DNA of 54,893 nt, from positions 1-54,893 of the forward strand of contig JAJFTP010000039.1 in the NCBI GenBank assembly GCA_021372895.1, given 5' to 3'. The notes beneath the pieces are model-generated. The model searched no databases and was not told where the DNA came from. It was given only the letters and a program-made list of their open reading frames with translations. The first letter of the stretch is position 1; each line of letters starts with the position of its first letter. Below, one piece after another: positions 9,705 through 17,070 of this stretch. This DNA comes from Synergistaceae bacterium. Lineage in GTDB: Bacteria; Synergistota; Synergistia; Synergistales; Synergistaceae. A program made the position numbers and the translations under genes.

Positions 9705-9738
9705 TTCCGTGTCTTTGTGAAGATAGTGAGGTACCGAT

Positions 9739-10011
9739 ATGAGACTTGATAAATTTCTCAAATTGTCAAAACTTGTAAAGCGTCGGACTGTTGCTCAGGA
9801 AATGGCTGAAATTGGGGCTGTACGCATAAATAAGAGGGACAGCAAACCATCATCAAGTGTCTCTGTTGGCGATTTGATTGAAATAGCTTATCCGCGGAGG
9901 ATCGTTACAGTACGTGTCCTGACTTCCGATGAAACAGCTATTAAACGAAATGCCGTTGCATATGAGTTTGTCGAAGAAAAAAAAGCAGACCAGGATGGGC
10001 GTCCATGGTAA
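9739..10011 (+). CDS. rqcP: S4-domain RNA-binding protein, RqcP-like
   Basis: This 90-residue protein is almost entirely an S4 domain: MRLDKFLKLSKLVKRRTVAQEM, then INKRDSKPSSSVSVGDLIEI. This is the pattern of RqcP (YabO/Hsp15-like), which binds stalled 50S subunits and helps RqcH add alanine tails to blocked nascent chains. The start ATG at 9739 has a GTGAGG-type site just upstream. It is the first gene after a promoter and is followed 31 nt later by enolase. RqcH is not in the window. The tmRNA/SmpB rescue pair occurs 33 kb downstream. Confidence 0.83.
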   Translation: MRLDKFLKLSKLVKRRTVAQEMAEIGAVRINKRDSKPSSSVSVGDLIEIAYPRRIVTVRVLTSDETAIKRNAVAYEFVEEKKADQDGRPW

Positions 10012-10042
10012 AAAACGCAGAAGCAGGAAGGGGTTGTTTTAT

Positions 10043-11311
10043 TTGTCATCTATTGTCAATGTGCACGGCAGAGAGATCCTTGATTCACGCGGGTTTCCTA
10101 CCGTTGAAGTTGAAGTTACGCTTGACTCCGGCATAGTGGGGCAGGCAAGTGTCCCGTCAGGTACGTCGACAGGAACGTATGAATCCTATGAGCTTCGTGA
10201 CGGCGATAACGGCAGATATATGGGGCGTGGCGTTCAGAAGGCCGTCAGAAATATCAATGAAGTGATAGCTTTGGAGATCAGAGGGTTTGACCCTCTGGAA
10301 CAGGATCTTATAGACAGTGCTCTTATCGCGTTGGACGGTACACTTCAAAAAAAACGTCTCGGAGCAAATGCAATTCTCGGCACATCTCTTGCTACAGCAC
10401 GTGCTGCGGCTAATTCCCTTGGGATCCCTCTGTGGCGTTATCTGGGAGGTCTAAACGCAGACCTGCTTCCGACTCCGCTTATGAACGTTATCAACGGTGG
10501 TATGCATGCAAACAACAACCTCAATATACAGGAATTTCTTATAATACCGTACGGGGCGCAGAGCTTTGCAGAGGCACTGCGTATGGGTGCTGAGACGTAT
10601 CATTCACTAAAAAAAATCCTCATTAAATATAACAAGACGACCGGTACGGGCGATGAAGGCGGTTTCTCCTGTGACTTCAGGGATCAGGAAGAAGCCCTTG
10701 ACCTTCTCGTAATGGCTATAAGCGATGCGGGTTACCAGCCAGGACATCAGATCTCCATTGGCCTGGATATTGCAGCTAATCAGTTCTGCTCGGACGGGGG
10801 ATATAAGTTTCCGGGCAGCGACTACAAATATACGTCGGGAGAACTCATAGATATCTATGAGCTGCTATGCTCAAAATATCCGATCATATCCATAGAGGAT
10901 GGACTTTCGGAGGATGATTGGCAGGGTTGGACTGCAATGACTGAGCGTCTTTCGGGAAAGATACAGCTTATAGGCGACGATCTGTTCGTCACGCACAAGG
11001 ACAGGCTCCTGATAGGAATGGAAAAAAAAGCTGCGAATGCCGTGTTGGTAAAGCCGAACCAGATAGGCACGCTAAGTGAAGTGCTCAGCGTTGTAGACAT
11101 CGCAAGACGCGGCGGATACAGGACCATCATATCCCACCGTTCCGGGGAAACAGCAGACAGCTTTATAGCTGATCTTGCCGTAGCAACGGGGGCCGGCCAG
11201 ATCAAGGCAGGGGCTCCTCGAGGTATGGATCGGCTAAGTAAATACAATCGGCTGCTGAGGATCGAAGAATCAATACAGGGACGATCTCAGTTTGCCGGAA
11301 TGCCTAAGTAA
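10043..11311 (+). CDS. eno: Enolase
   Basis: Enolase interconverts 2-phosphoglycerate and phosphoenolpyruvate. From TTG at 10043 the product is 422 residues, a normal length. It begins SSIVNVHGREILDSRGFPTVEVEV, carries the substrate loop GTSTGTYES, and has metal-binding and catalytic segments SIEDGLSEDDW, LIGDDLFVT, VKPNQIGT and SHRSGET. The open frame extends to 9929 inside rqcP, but that part does not match the family. GGAAGGGG at 10026-10033 supports the TTG start. The proximal C terminus carries the usual KAGAPRGMDRLSKYN-type helix. Confidence 0.97.
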   Translation: MSSIVNVHGREILDSRGFPTVEVEVTLDSGIVGQASVPSGTSTGTYESYELRDGDNGRYMGRGVQKAVRNINEVIALEIRGFDPLEQDLIDSALIALDGTLQKKRLGANAILGTSLATARAAANSLGIPLWRYLGGLNADLLPTPLMNVINGGMHANNNLNIQEFLIIPYGAQSFAEALRMGAETYHSLKKILIKYNKTTGTGDEGGFSCDFRDQEEALDLLVMAISDAGYQPGHQISIGLDIAANQFCSDGGYKFPGSDYKYTSGELIDIYELLCSKYPIISIEDGLSEDDWQGWTAMTERLSGKIQLIGDDLFVTHKDRLLIGMEKKAANAVLVKPNQIGTLSEVLSVVDIARRGGYRTIISHRSGETADSFIADLAVATGAGQIKAGAPRGMDRLSKYNRLLRIEESIQGRSQFAGMPK

Positions 11312-11353
11312 AACAATTTGTTTACTGATTTATATTGAGAGGTGGCTTAATAA

Positions 11354-12007
11354 ATGAAGGTGGCAGAGCCGACTGTTGAGAGGCTTATACAGTATTACCG
11401 TCTGCTTACGCAGATGAAAGAAGAGGGGGGCAAGGTCGTCTCTTCGCTTCAAATCGGAGAAATGCTGGGCATCAAGGCGAGTCAGGTTCGCAAGGATCTT
11501 TCTTATTTCGGTGAAATAGGCAAAAGGGGTGTAGGATATCATGTGAACCGCCTGTGCCTTCATATTGAAAATATACTTGCATCCCCCAGAGTATGGAGGG
11601 TAGCTCTTGCCGGAGTAGGCAATCTTGGTACGGCGCTCATGGGGCATGCCGCGTTTCAGAGCTATAAATTTACGGTTGAAGCCCTATTTGATATAGATGA
11701 TGAAAAGGTAGGGCATGAAATTATAGGTGTGCACTGCTGGCACGTAAATGACATCGCGCGTGTCATGGAAGAGAGGAACATCGAAGTACTTTTGCTGGCT
11801 GTTCCTGCCTCCGCTGCGCAGAGTTGTGTCGATAAGGCTGTAATGTCTCCGTCTCTCAAGGGAATACTGGCATTTACTCCTGCTACCGTTGTTGTGCCGG
11901 ATAATATTCTTTTTTATCGTGTTGATATATTTGTCGAACTTGAAAAACTATTGTTCTTTCTAAAGGAGCAGGAAAAATCCAATCGAGAAAAAAGTTCTGT
12001 ACGATAG
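11354..12007 (+). CDS. rex: Redox-sensing transcriptional repressor Rex
   Basis: Rex represses fermentation and respiration genes until NADH displaces it from DNA. The 217-residue protein has an N-terminal winged helix (about 1-75, with SQVRKDLSYFGEIGKRGVGY) and a Rossmann domain with GVGNLG at residues 87-92, followed by the FDIDDEKVG and AVPASAAQ segments typical of the family. ATG at 11354 follows GAGAGGTGG at 11338-11346. It lies 42 nt after enolase and may share that transcript. I did not find a clear Rex operator (TTGTGAA-N6-TTCACAA) in the local spacers. Confidence 0.95.
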   Translation: MKVAEPTVERLIQYYRLLTQMKEEGGKVVSSLQIGEMLGIKASQVRKDLSYFGEIGKRGVGYHVNRLCLHIENILASPRVWRVALAGVGNLGTALMGHAAFQSYKFTVEALFDIDDEKVGHEIIGVHCWHVNDIARVMEERNIEVLLLAVPASAAQSCVDKAVMSPSLKGILAFTPATVVVPDNILFYRVDIFVELEKLLFFLKEQEKSNREKSSVR

Positions 12008-12100
12008 TTCTGTCTCATGTTAGAATAAACTCCGTTGCTTTTGGAGTTAGTCAAAAAAGTACATAAATAATATTTTAATAGTGCTTAAGGAGGGTTTCTT

Positions 12101-12508
12101 TTGGGTCAGCAGAGCGGTCTTGTAGGTATGATGTTACCTCTTGCAATGTTCGCGGCGATTTTCTATTTTTTGATCATCCGTCCGCAAAAGAAGAAACAGA
12201 AGGCGCACGAGGAGATGCTTGCCAGTATAAGCAGGGGCTCCACGGTAGTCACGGCAGGGGGCTTTTTTGGTATAGTGCGGGATGTGCTTGATGACAGTTA
12301 CATTATAGAGCTTGATGAGGGCGTTAAAGCGCGCATACTCAAAAGCTCGATTTCCATGAAGCGGACAGAGGGTATTTCTGACAAACCTAAGAAAAAAAAG
12401 GTCAAGAAAACAGCCGAGTCGCTTGATGAAGCTACAGAAAACGTATCCGAGCCGATACAGGAAGCCGAAGTTGTGGATGCCTCTGTCGAAGCAAAGGAAG
12501 AAGCATAG
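12101..12508 (+). CDS. yajC: Preprotein translocase subunit YajC
   Basis: YajC is a small inner-membrane partner of SecDF. One hydrophobic helix (about residues 9-26, MMLPLAMFAAIFYFLIIRP) is followed by the family motif RPQKKKQKAHEEMLASISRGSTVVTAGG. At 135 residues it is longer than the usual ~100, because of a lysine patch (KPKKKKVKK) and an acidic, low-complexity C terminus rich in Glu and Ala. The start is TTG at 12101, with AAGGAGGG at 12087-12094. SecD follows after a 95-nt spacer holding a strong hairpin. Confidence 0.93.
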   Translation: MGQQSGLVGMMLPLAMFAAIFYFLIIRPQKKKQKAHEEMLASISRGSTVVTAGGFFGIVRDVLDDSYIIELDEGVKARILKSSISMKRTEGISDKPKKKKVKKTAESLDEATENVSEPIQEAEVVDASVEAKEEA

Positions 12509-12539
12509 CTGTTTCGAGTATTCAAATTTTGCTCTGTTA

Positions 12540-12576
12540 AACACGGAGAGGACAACTTTGGGGTCCACTCCGTGTT
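12540..12576 (+). promoter_or_regulatory. Strong hairpin in the yajC-secD spacer, no U-tract
   Basis: AACACGGAG (12540-12548) pairs with CTCCGTGTT (12568-12576), and GGAC/GTCC inside extends the stem. No T-run follows; instead the secD ribosome site AAGGAGG begins about 8 nt downstream. This looks like an mRNA structure affecting secD translation or an mRNA processing or stability element, not a terminator. Confidence 0.55.
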
Positions 12577-12603
12577 CTGGTGTAAGGAGGCGCTTTCTTT
12601 ATT

Positions 12604-13986
12604 ATGATGAAAAGAGACAAATGGCGGCTGATCCTGGTCTTGGCAATAGTAGTCATAGCCGCGATAATTACTTTTCCGATACAGGGGAAGGTGCATTTGG
12701 GGCTTGATCTGAGAGGCGGAGTTCATATTGTCCTTCAGGCTAAAGGTACCCCGGGGAACCCTGTCACCTCTGACAGCATTGAAAGGCTGTTGACTGTTCT
12801 GCGTAACCGTATTGACCAGTACGGGATCGCAGAACCGGTGCTTCAGCGTCAGGGCGAGGACCGTATTGCTATCGACCTTCCGGGAGTAGAAGATCCTGAG
12901 GCTGCGCTTGATCTGATAGGACGTACTGCTGTCTTAGAGTTCAGGCAGGTGCTTGGCGAATCTCCAAGAGTTCCCGCTAAGCCTGTCCGTTCAAACTACG
13001 ACAACGATGAACAGTTCAAATCAGCGGAAGAACGCTGGCAGTTGGCTAAAAGTGAAGTTGATGCCTATATTAGGCAAATGCAGGATGCCGTTAAGGCCAA
13101 CCCTGATATTATTGTAGCGAAGGGCGAAGAGGGCGGTGCTTATCTTCTTGGAAAAGCATACGTCAGCGGGAAGGACCTTACGAAGGCAGAAACAACTTTT
13201 GACCAGTTCGGCAAGGCCGCGGTATCTCTGAAATTCAGCACGGAAGGGGCAAAGCTCTTTGACGAGGCAACGCTTGCCAATGTTGGCAAACAGATCGCGA
13301 TCGTACTCGATGGAATGGTAATCTCCGCACCTGTTGTTCAGCAGCGCATATCCGGCGGAGAGGCGCAAATTACAGGCAAGTTCACTCCCGCTGAGGCAAA
13401 CAGGCTTGCTATCATGCTTCGCGCCGGAGCACTTCCTGTTTCCGTTGAAATACTTGAGAACCGTTCGGTAGGCCCGACTCTTGGAGCTGATTCAGTGAGG
13501 GATGGAGTACGTTCTGGGCTAATAGGCGCTGCTCTCGTAGTAGTTTTTATGCTTGTCTACTATGGTATCCTCGGGATCGCTGCAGATATTGCGCTTTGCG
13601 TTGCAATACTGCTTGTCATCGCATGTCTGATATTTCTTAAATCCACGCTCACACTTCCCGGTATAGGCGGAGTTATTCTTACTATAGGCATGGCAGTTGA
13701 CGGGAACATCCTTATATATGAGAGGATGAAGGAAGAATTTCGTTCGGGCAAGACTCTGATGGCCGCGCTTGACGCAGGGTTCAGAAAAGCTCTTGTCGTA
13801 ATCCTTGACTCCAATATCACTACGCTTATCGCAGCGTCTGTCCTTTTTTATTTCGGAAGTGGCCCCATAAGGGGGTTCGCTGTAACGCTCAGCGTCGGTG
13901 TGATATCGTCGGTCTTCTGCAATGTAGTAGTCACCCGGTCTATTCTGAGTGCTATCCTGTCAGCCCGCAAGGGCATGACCCTATAG
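12604..13986 (+). CDS. secD: Protein translocase subunit SecD
   Basis: SecD works with SecF to pull exported proteins through SecYEG using the proton or sodium gradient. The 460-residue protein has one N-terminal helix (about 9-27), then LGLDLRGGVHIVL, the canonical start of the periplasmic P1 domain with RNRIDQYGIAEPVLQRQG, then a head region, and five C-terminal helices containing the RND-type MAVDGNILIYERMKEE motif. ATG at 12604 and 12607 are both possible. SecF follows 15 nt later with its own ribosome site. Confidence 0.97.
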   Translation: MMKRDKWRLILVLAIVVIAAIITFPIQGKVHLGLDLRGGVHIVLQAKGTPGNPVTSDSIERLLTVLRNRIDQYGIAEPVLQRQGEDRIAIDLPGVEDPEAALDLIGRTAVLEFRQVLGESPRVPAKPVRSNYDNDEQFKSAEERWQLAKSEVDAYIRQMQDAVKANPDIIVAKGEEGGAYLLGKAYVSGKDLTKAETTFDQFGKAAVSLKFSTEGAKLFDEATLANVGKQIAIVLDGMVISAPVVQQRISGGEAQITGKFTPAEANRLAIMLRAGALPVSVEILENRSVGPTLGADSVRDGVRSGLIGAALVVVFMLVYYGILGIAADIALCVAILLVIACLIFLKSTLTLPGIGGVILTIGMAVDGNILIYERMKEEFRSGKTLMAALDAGFRKALVVILDSNITTLIAASVLFYFGSGPIRGFAVTLSVGVISSVFCNVVVTRSILSAILSARKGMTL

Positions 13987-14001
13987 AAGGAGGCGATAAC
14001 A

Positions 14002-14883
14002 ATGGCTGCTTTTAATGTGTCCGAGCTTCGCTTGCCGTTTATGAAATACAGAACGATCTGGCTGACGGTCAGCATCGTCTGTATCGTGATTTCGGCAGGC
14101 CTCCTTATGACGAAGGGCCTTAATCTAAGCGTAGACTTCACCGGAGGGCTTGTTCTTCAGGTTAAATTTGACTCTCGTGTCGACGTGGCAGATATACGCA
14201 AGAGCCTCAGCAGCATAGGCCAGGGACAGGCTGTTATCCAGGCTTATGACAACAATGATGTCCTTATCCGATTCCAGGCACAGGACGAAGAGGTACGCAG
14301 AAATGTGCTTAGTGCGCTGAAGAAGGATTTTGGTGGACTGACAGTGCTGAAAATAGACAAGGTCGGTCCTGTTGTGGGCAAGGAACTGCGGAATCAGGCT
14401 GTGATTTCTCTTGTGCTTGCACTTCTTGGGATTCTGCTTTACATGGCGTTTCGCTTCAAATTTCGCTTTGGTGTTGCAGCCGTTCTTTCACTGCTCCACG
14501 ATTCGATAATCATGCTTGGCGTTTATAGCCTGACCGGCAAAGAGGTTTCCGTTTCGTTTATTGCGGCGATACTTACTGTAATAGGCTACTCACTGAACGA
14601 CTCTATAGTGGTTCTGGATCGTGTACGGGAAAACTGGTCCTCTGTCGGCAAGACTGGCATCGTAGAGCTTGTGGACAATTCAGTAAATCAGACACTTGCA
14701 AGAACTGTCAATACGTCTCTTACGACGCTTCTCCCCGTTATAGCAATGTACATTTTTGGAGGAGAGGTAATAAGCAACTTTGCCTTTGCGTTTCTTATCG
14801 GAATCGTAGTCGGCACGTACAGTTCCATTTATATAGCGAGCTCTATAGTTGCAGAATGGTATCTGCGCTCTCCAAAATTCTAA
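14002..14883 (+). CDS. secF: Protein translocase subunit SecF
   Basis: The 293-residue SecF has an N-terminal helix (about 16-34), the DFTGGLVLQVKF motif at the start of its periplasmic domain, and C-terminal helices with the conserved GYSLNDSIVVLDRVRENW and NQTLARTVNTSLTTL motifs. These match the proton-relay region of the SecDF pump. AGAAGGAGGCGATAACA precedes the ATG. A perfect hairpin terminator follows, so yajC-secD-secF looks like a closed transcription unit. Confidence 0.97.
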   Translation: MAAFNVSELRLPFMKYRTIWLTVSIVCIVISAGLLMTKGLNLSVDFTGGLVLQVKFDSRVDVADIRKSLSSIGQGQAVIQAYDNNDVLIRFQAQDEEVRRNVLSALKKDFGGLTVLKIDKVGPVVGKELRNQAVISLVLALLGILLYMAFRFKFRFGVAAVLSLLHDSIIMLGVYSLTGKEVSVSFIAAILTVIGYSLNDSIVVLDRVRENWSSVGKTGIVELVDNSVNQTLARTVNTSLTTLLPVIAMYIFGGEVISNFAFAFLIGIVVGTYSSIYIASSIVAEWYLRSPKF

Positions 14884-14895
14884 AAAATATTTCGT

Positions 14896-14941
14896 AACAC
14901 CAAAGGAGAGGGGTAATTACCCCTCTCCTTTGGTGTTTTTA
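14896..14941 (+). terminator. Terminator after secF, 21-bp perfect palindrome
   Basis: Positions 14896-14916 are the exact reverse complement of 14917-14937, giving a stem of about 19 bp with a tight TAAT-type loop, followed by TTTTT. This is a textbook Rho-independent terminator. Being symmetrical, it could also work on the opposite strand. Confidence 0.9.
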
Positions 14942-14949
14942 AGGCATAT

Positions 14950-14980
14950 TTGATGTATCATAGATAAGTAGGTACATAAT
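14950..14980 (+). promoter_or_regulatory. Candidate promoter ahead of the lapA-recJ-rel block
   Basis: TTGATG at 14950-14955 is followed by TACATA at 14973-14978 (17-bp spacing) or CATAAT at 14975-14980 (19-bp). The match is moderate, but the strong secF terminator just upstream means a promoter is needed here. Confidence 0.45.
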
Positions 14981-15005
14981 TTTTTGCTTGATTAGGAGGG
15001 TTTCC

Positions 15006-15377
15006 ATGAAGAGCTATATTCTGGCAATAACTATTACTATGTTTCTCTCCGCCCTTTTTGCATTCCAGAACATCGGCGATGTGACTGTACGTTTTCTCAT
15101 GTTCGAGTGGGTGTTTCCTCAGGGTGTCTGGGAGGTGCTGGTTTTCTGTACCGGTGCTGCAATTATGTGGATATTCTCTATTTTTTCAATGTTCGAAATG
15201 AGGGGTAAATACAAGAAGGAACTCAAGGCAAAGGACGAGAGGATCGCGGCTGTTGAGAATGAAAAGAAGATGATCCTTGAGTCTATGGCGGTAACCAAAA
15301 ACAGCGGGTTTTCACCCGATACACTTCATGCACCATACACAGACGGAGAATCCCAAATAACCGGATTGGCTGATTAG
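15006..15377 (+). CDS. LapA-like (DUF1049) small membrane protein
   Basis: The 123-residue protein has two hydrophobic helices (about 3-20 and 37-57) separated by FQNIGDVTVRFLMFEW, the usual LapA/DUF1049 pattern, and a charged, coiled-coil-prone tail (KKELKAKDERIAAVENEKK). In enterobacteria LapA takes part in assembling or regulating lipopolysaccharide; that link here is by family only. The open frame begins at 14988, but the ATG at 15006 directly follows TAGGAGGG at 14993-15000. It is the first gene of the block leading to recJ. Confidence 0.75.
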   Translation: MKSYILAITITMFLSALFAFQNIGDVTVRFLMFEWVFPQGVWEVLVFCTGAAIMWIFSIFSMFEMRGKYKKELKAKDERIAAVENEKKMILESMAVTKNSGFSPDTLHAPYTDGESQITGLAD

Positions 15378-15379
15378 AC

Positions 15380-17038
15380 TTGGTTGTACGCTGTTTAAAA
15401 AGTGATTTGAATATTTATAGGCCGGGGCAGGACGCGGCAGCTCTGTCTCTGAGGCTTGGCTGTAATTTTCTGCAGGCAGCCCTGCTTGAGATGAGAGGAG
15501 TTACAGCGGAAGCCGCAGATGCCGATATTGATAGCTGGCTTGCTCCAGATATGGATAAGATGCTGGACTCTCTTGACTTGGGGGCTACCAGTTCAGAGGC
15601 GGCAAAAATAATCAGAGGTCTCTCTGAAAGCTCTGATGTTGTTGTTTACGGCGATTACGACGTGGATGGCATTTCATCCACAACGATCGCCATAGAGATG
15701 GTTCTTTCGAAACATGCCCATGTGAGGTACTTCATTCCACACCGCTTTAACCATGGATACGGATTCCACTCCGATGTAGCGCAGAATATCGCAAAAAGGA
15801 AATGCGATCTTCTTATAGTTGTTGACTGCGGGACACAGGATGTTGATGCGGTCAGGATTGTTAAAGATCGCGGCATACCTGTGGTTATATTTGACCACCA
15901 TCTTGTCGAGGGAGCATCTGCGTCCTGCGACACGATGGTTAATCCTCAGATGGGCGGCGACCACCTTGCAAAACGTCTCTGCGCAGCTGGCGTTATATGG
16001 TGCTGGGCATGGCAGAACAGCATTCTTCCCAGAGAAAAACTACTGAAACTTCTGGATCTGGTTGCTTTGGCAACTGTGGCTGATTGTGTATCTCTTTTAT
16101 CCCCGCTGAACAGGGTACTGGTGCATGGAGGTCTCAGTGTGCTTCGCTCTAACCCGAGGCAGGGCCTTGAAATACTGATGAGGAAGCTTGGTATTGATCC
16201 ATTAATGGCTGGTACCGAGGATCTTGCCATGAAAGTTATTCCATGTCTCAATGCCGCAGGCAGACTTTATCTGGCGGATCTTGCGGTAAAGTTGCTCTTT
16301 CCCGGCAATGATCTTTCTGTCTGTGCGGATAAGATAATAGGTCTTAACAATAAAAGACGGGAACTCTCAACAAAAATACTCTCTCAGGTCAAAACCTCAG
16401 ACGCAGACGGCTACCAGTACGTCCTTTCCGACAAAGACTGGTCAGTAGGTGTTCTAAGCAGTGTGGCGAGCCGGATATGCAACGAACGGAGCGCACCCGT
16501 TGCATTGGTTGCAGCGGTAGGCGACACAATGCGCGGCACGCTTCGGATGCCGGCCGGCGGAGATGCGGTCGGAGTACTTAAGGTTCTGTCGCCCATGCTT
16601 AATACATGGGGCGGTCATCGTCTTGCTGCCGGTTTCAGTGTAAAGGCAGACAAATGGCTGCAGTTGCGCGGTGAAATGGAGAAAGTTCTCTCTTCTGTAC
16701 AGGTTTGCGGTGAGAAAGAGGATATGCTTTACTGGAAGCCGTCAGATTTGGACCTTGAAATGTGGCGGACTTGTGAGCAGCTTGGCCCTTTCGGCATGGA
16801 GAATCCTTATCCAAAACTTTATTCACCTTATGATGGGAATCTCAAAGTTTCTCCGATGGGCAAAACTGGCAAGCATATCAGGATAGATTTGGGCACATCA
16901 ACGTTGCTCGGATTCGGCGCAGCCGAAATGATCAATGACAGAGAAAGCCTGACAGGCTGGGTCTACAAACCGAGGGTCGATACATGGCGCAATATCACAT
17001 CCCTGCAGCTTGTGCTTGAAAAAATGGTTATAAGATAA
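15380..17038 (+). CDS. recJ: Single-strand-specific 5'-3' exonuclease RecJ
   Basis: RecJ degrades 5'-ended single strands in recombination and mismatch repair. The 552-residue protein has the DHH-family motifs: VVYGDYDVDGISS, VVDCG, and FDHHLVEG, followed by NAAGRL-type and C-terminal DHHA1 segments (WGGHRLAAGFSV) and an OB-like end. The start is TTG at 15380, two bases after the preceding stop; no strong ribosome site is visible, so translation may be coupled to the upstream gene. The next gene, rel, starts 32 nt downstream. Confidence 0.94.
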   Translation: MVVRCLKSDLNIYRPGQDAAALSLRLGCNFLQAALLEMRGVTAEAADADIDSWLAPDMDKMLDSLDLGATSSEAAKIIRGLSESSDVVVYGDYDVDGISSTTIAIEMVLSKHAHVRYFIPHRFNHGYGFHSDVAQNIAKRKCDLLIVVDCGTQDVDAVRIVKDRGIPVVIFDHHLVEGASASCDTMVNPQMGGDHLAKRLCAAGVIWCWAWQNSILPREKLLKLLDLVALATVADCVSLLSPLNRVLVHGGLSVLRSNPRQGLEILMRKLGIDPLMAGTEDLAMKVIPCLNAAGRLYLADLAVKLLFPGNDLSVCADKIIGLNNKRRELSTKILSQVKTSDADGYQYVLSDKDWSVGVLSSVASRICNERSAPVALVAAVGDTMRGTLRMPAGGDAVGVLKVLSPMLNTWGGHRLAAGFSVKADKWLQLRGEMEKVLSSVQVCGEKEDMLYWKPSDLDLEMWRTCEQLGPFGMENPYPKLYSPYDGNLKVSPMGKTGKHIRIDLGTSTLLGFGAAEMINDRESLTGWVYKPRVDTWRNITSLQLVLEKMVIR

Positions 17039-17070
17039 GGTCTTATGCGTTACATGGCGGTGATACCCAG

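Noticed and set aside
9929-10042. 38-residue N-terminal extension of enolase
   Set aside because: It overlaps rqcP in another frame and does not match enolase; TTG 10043 has a ribosome site.
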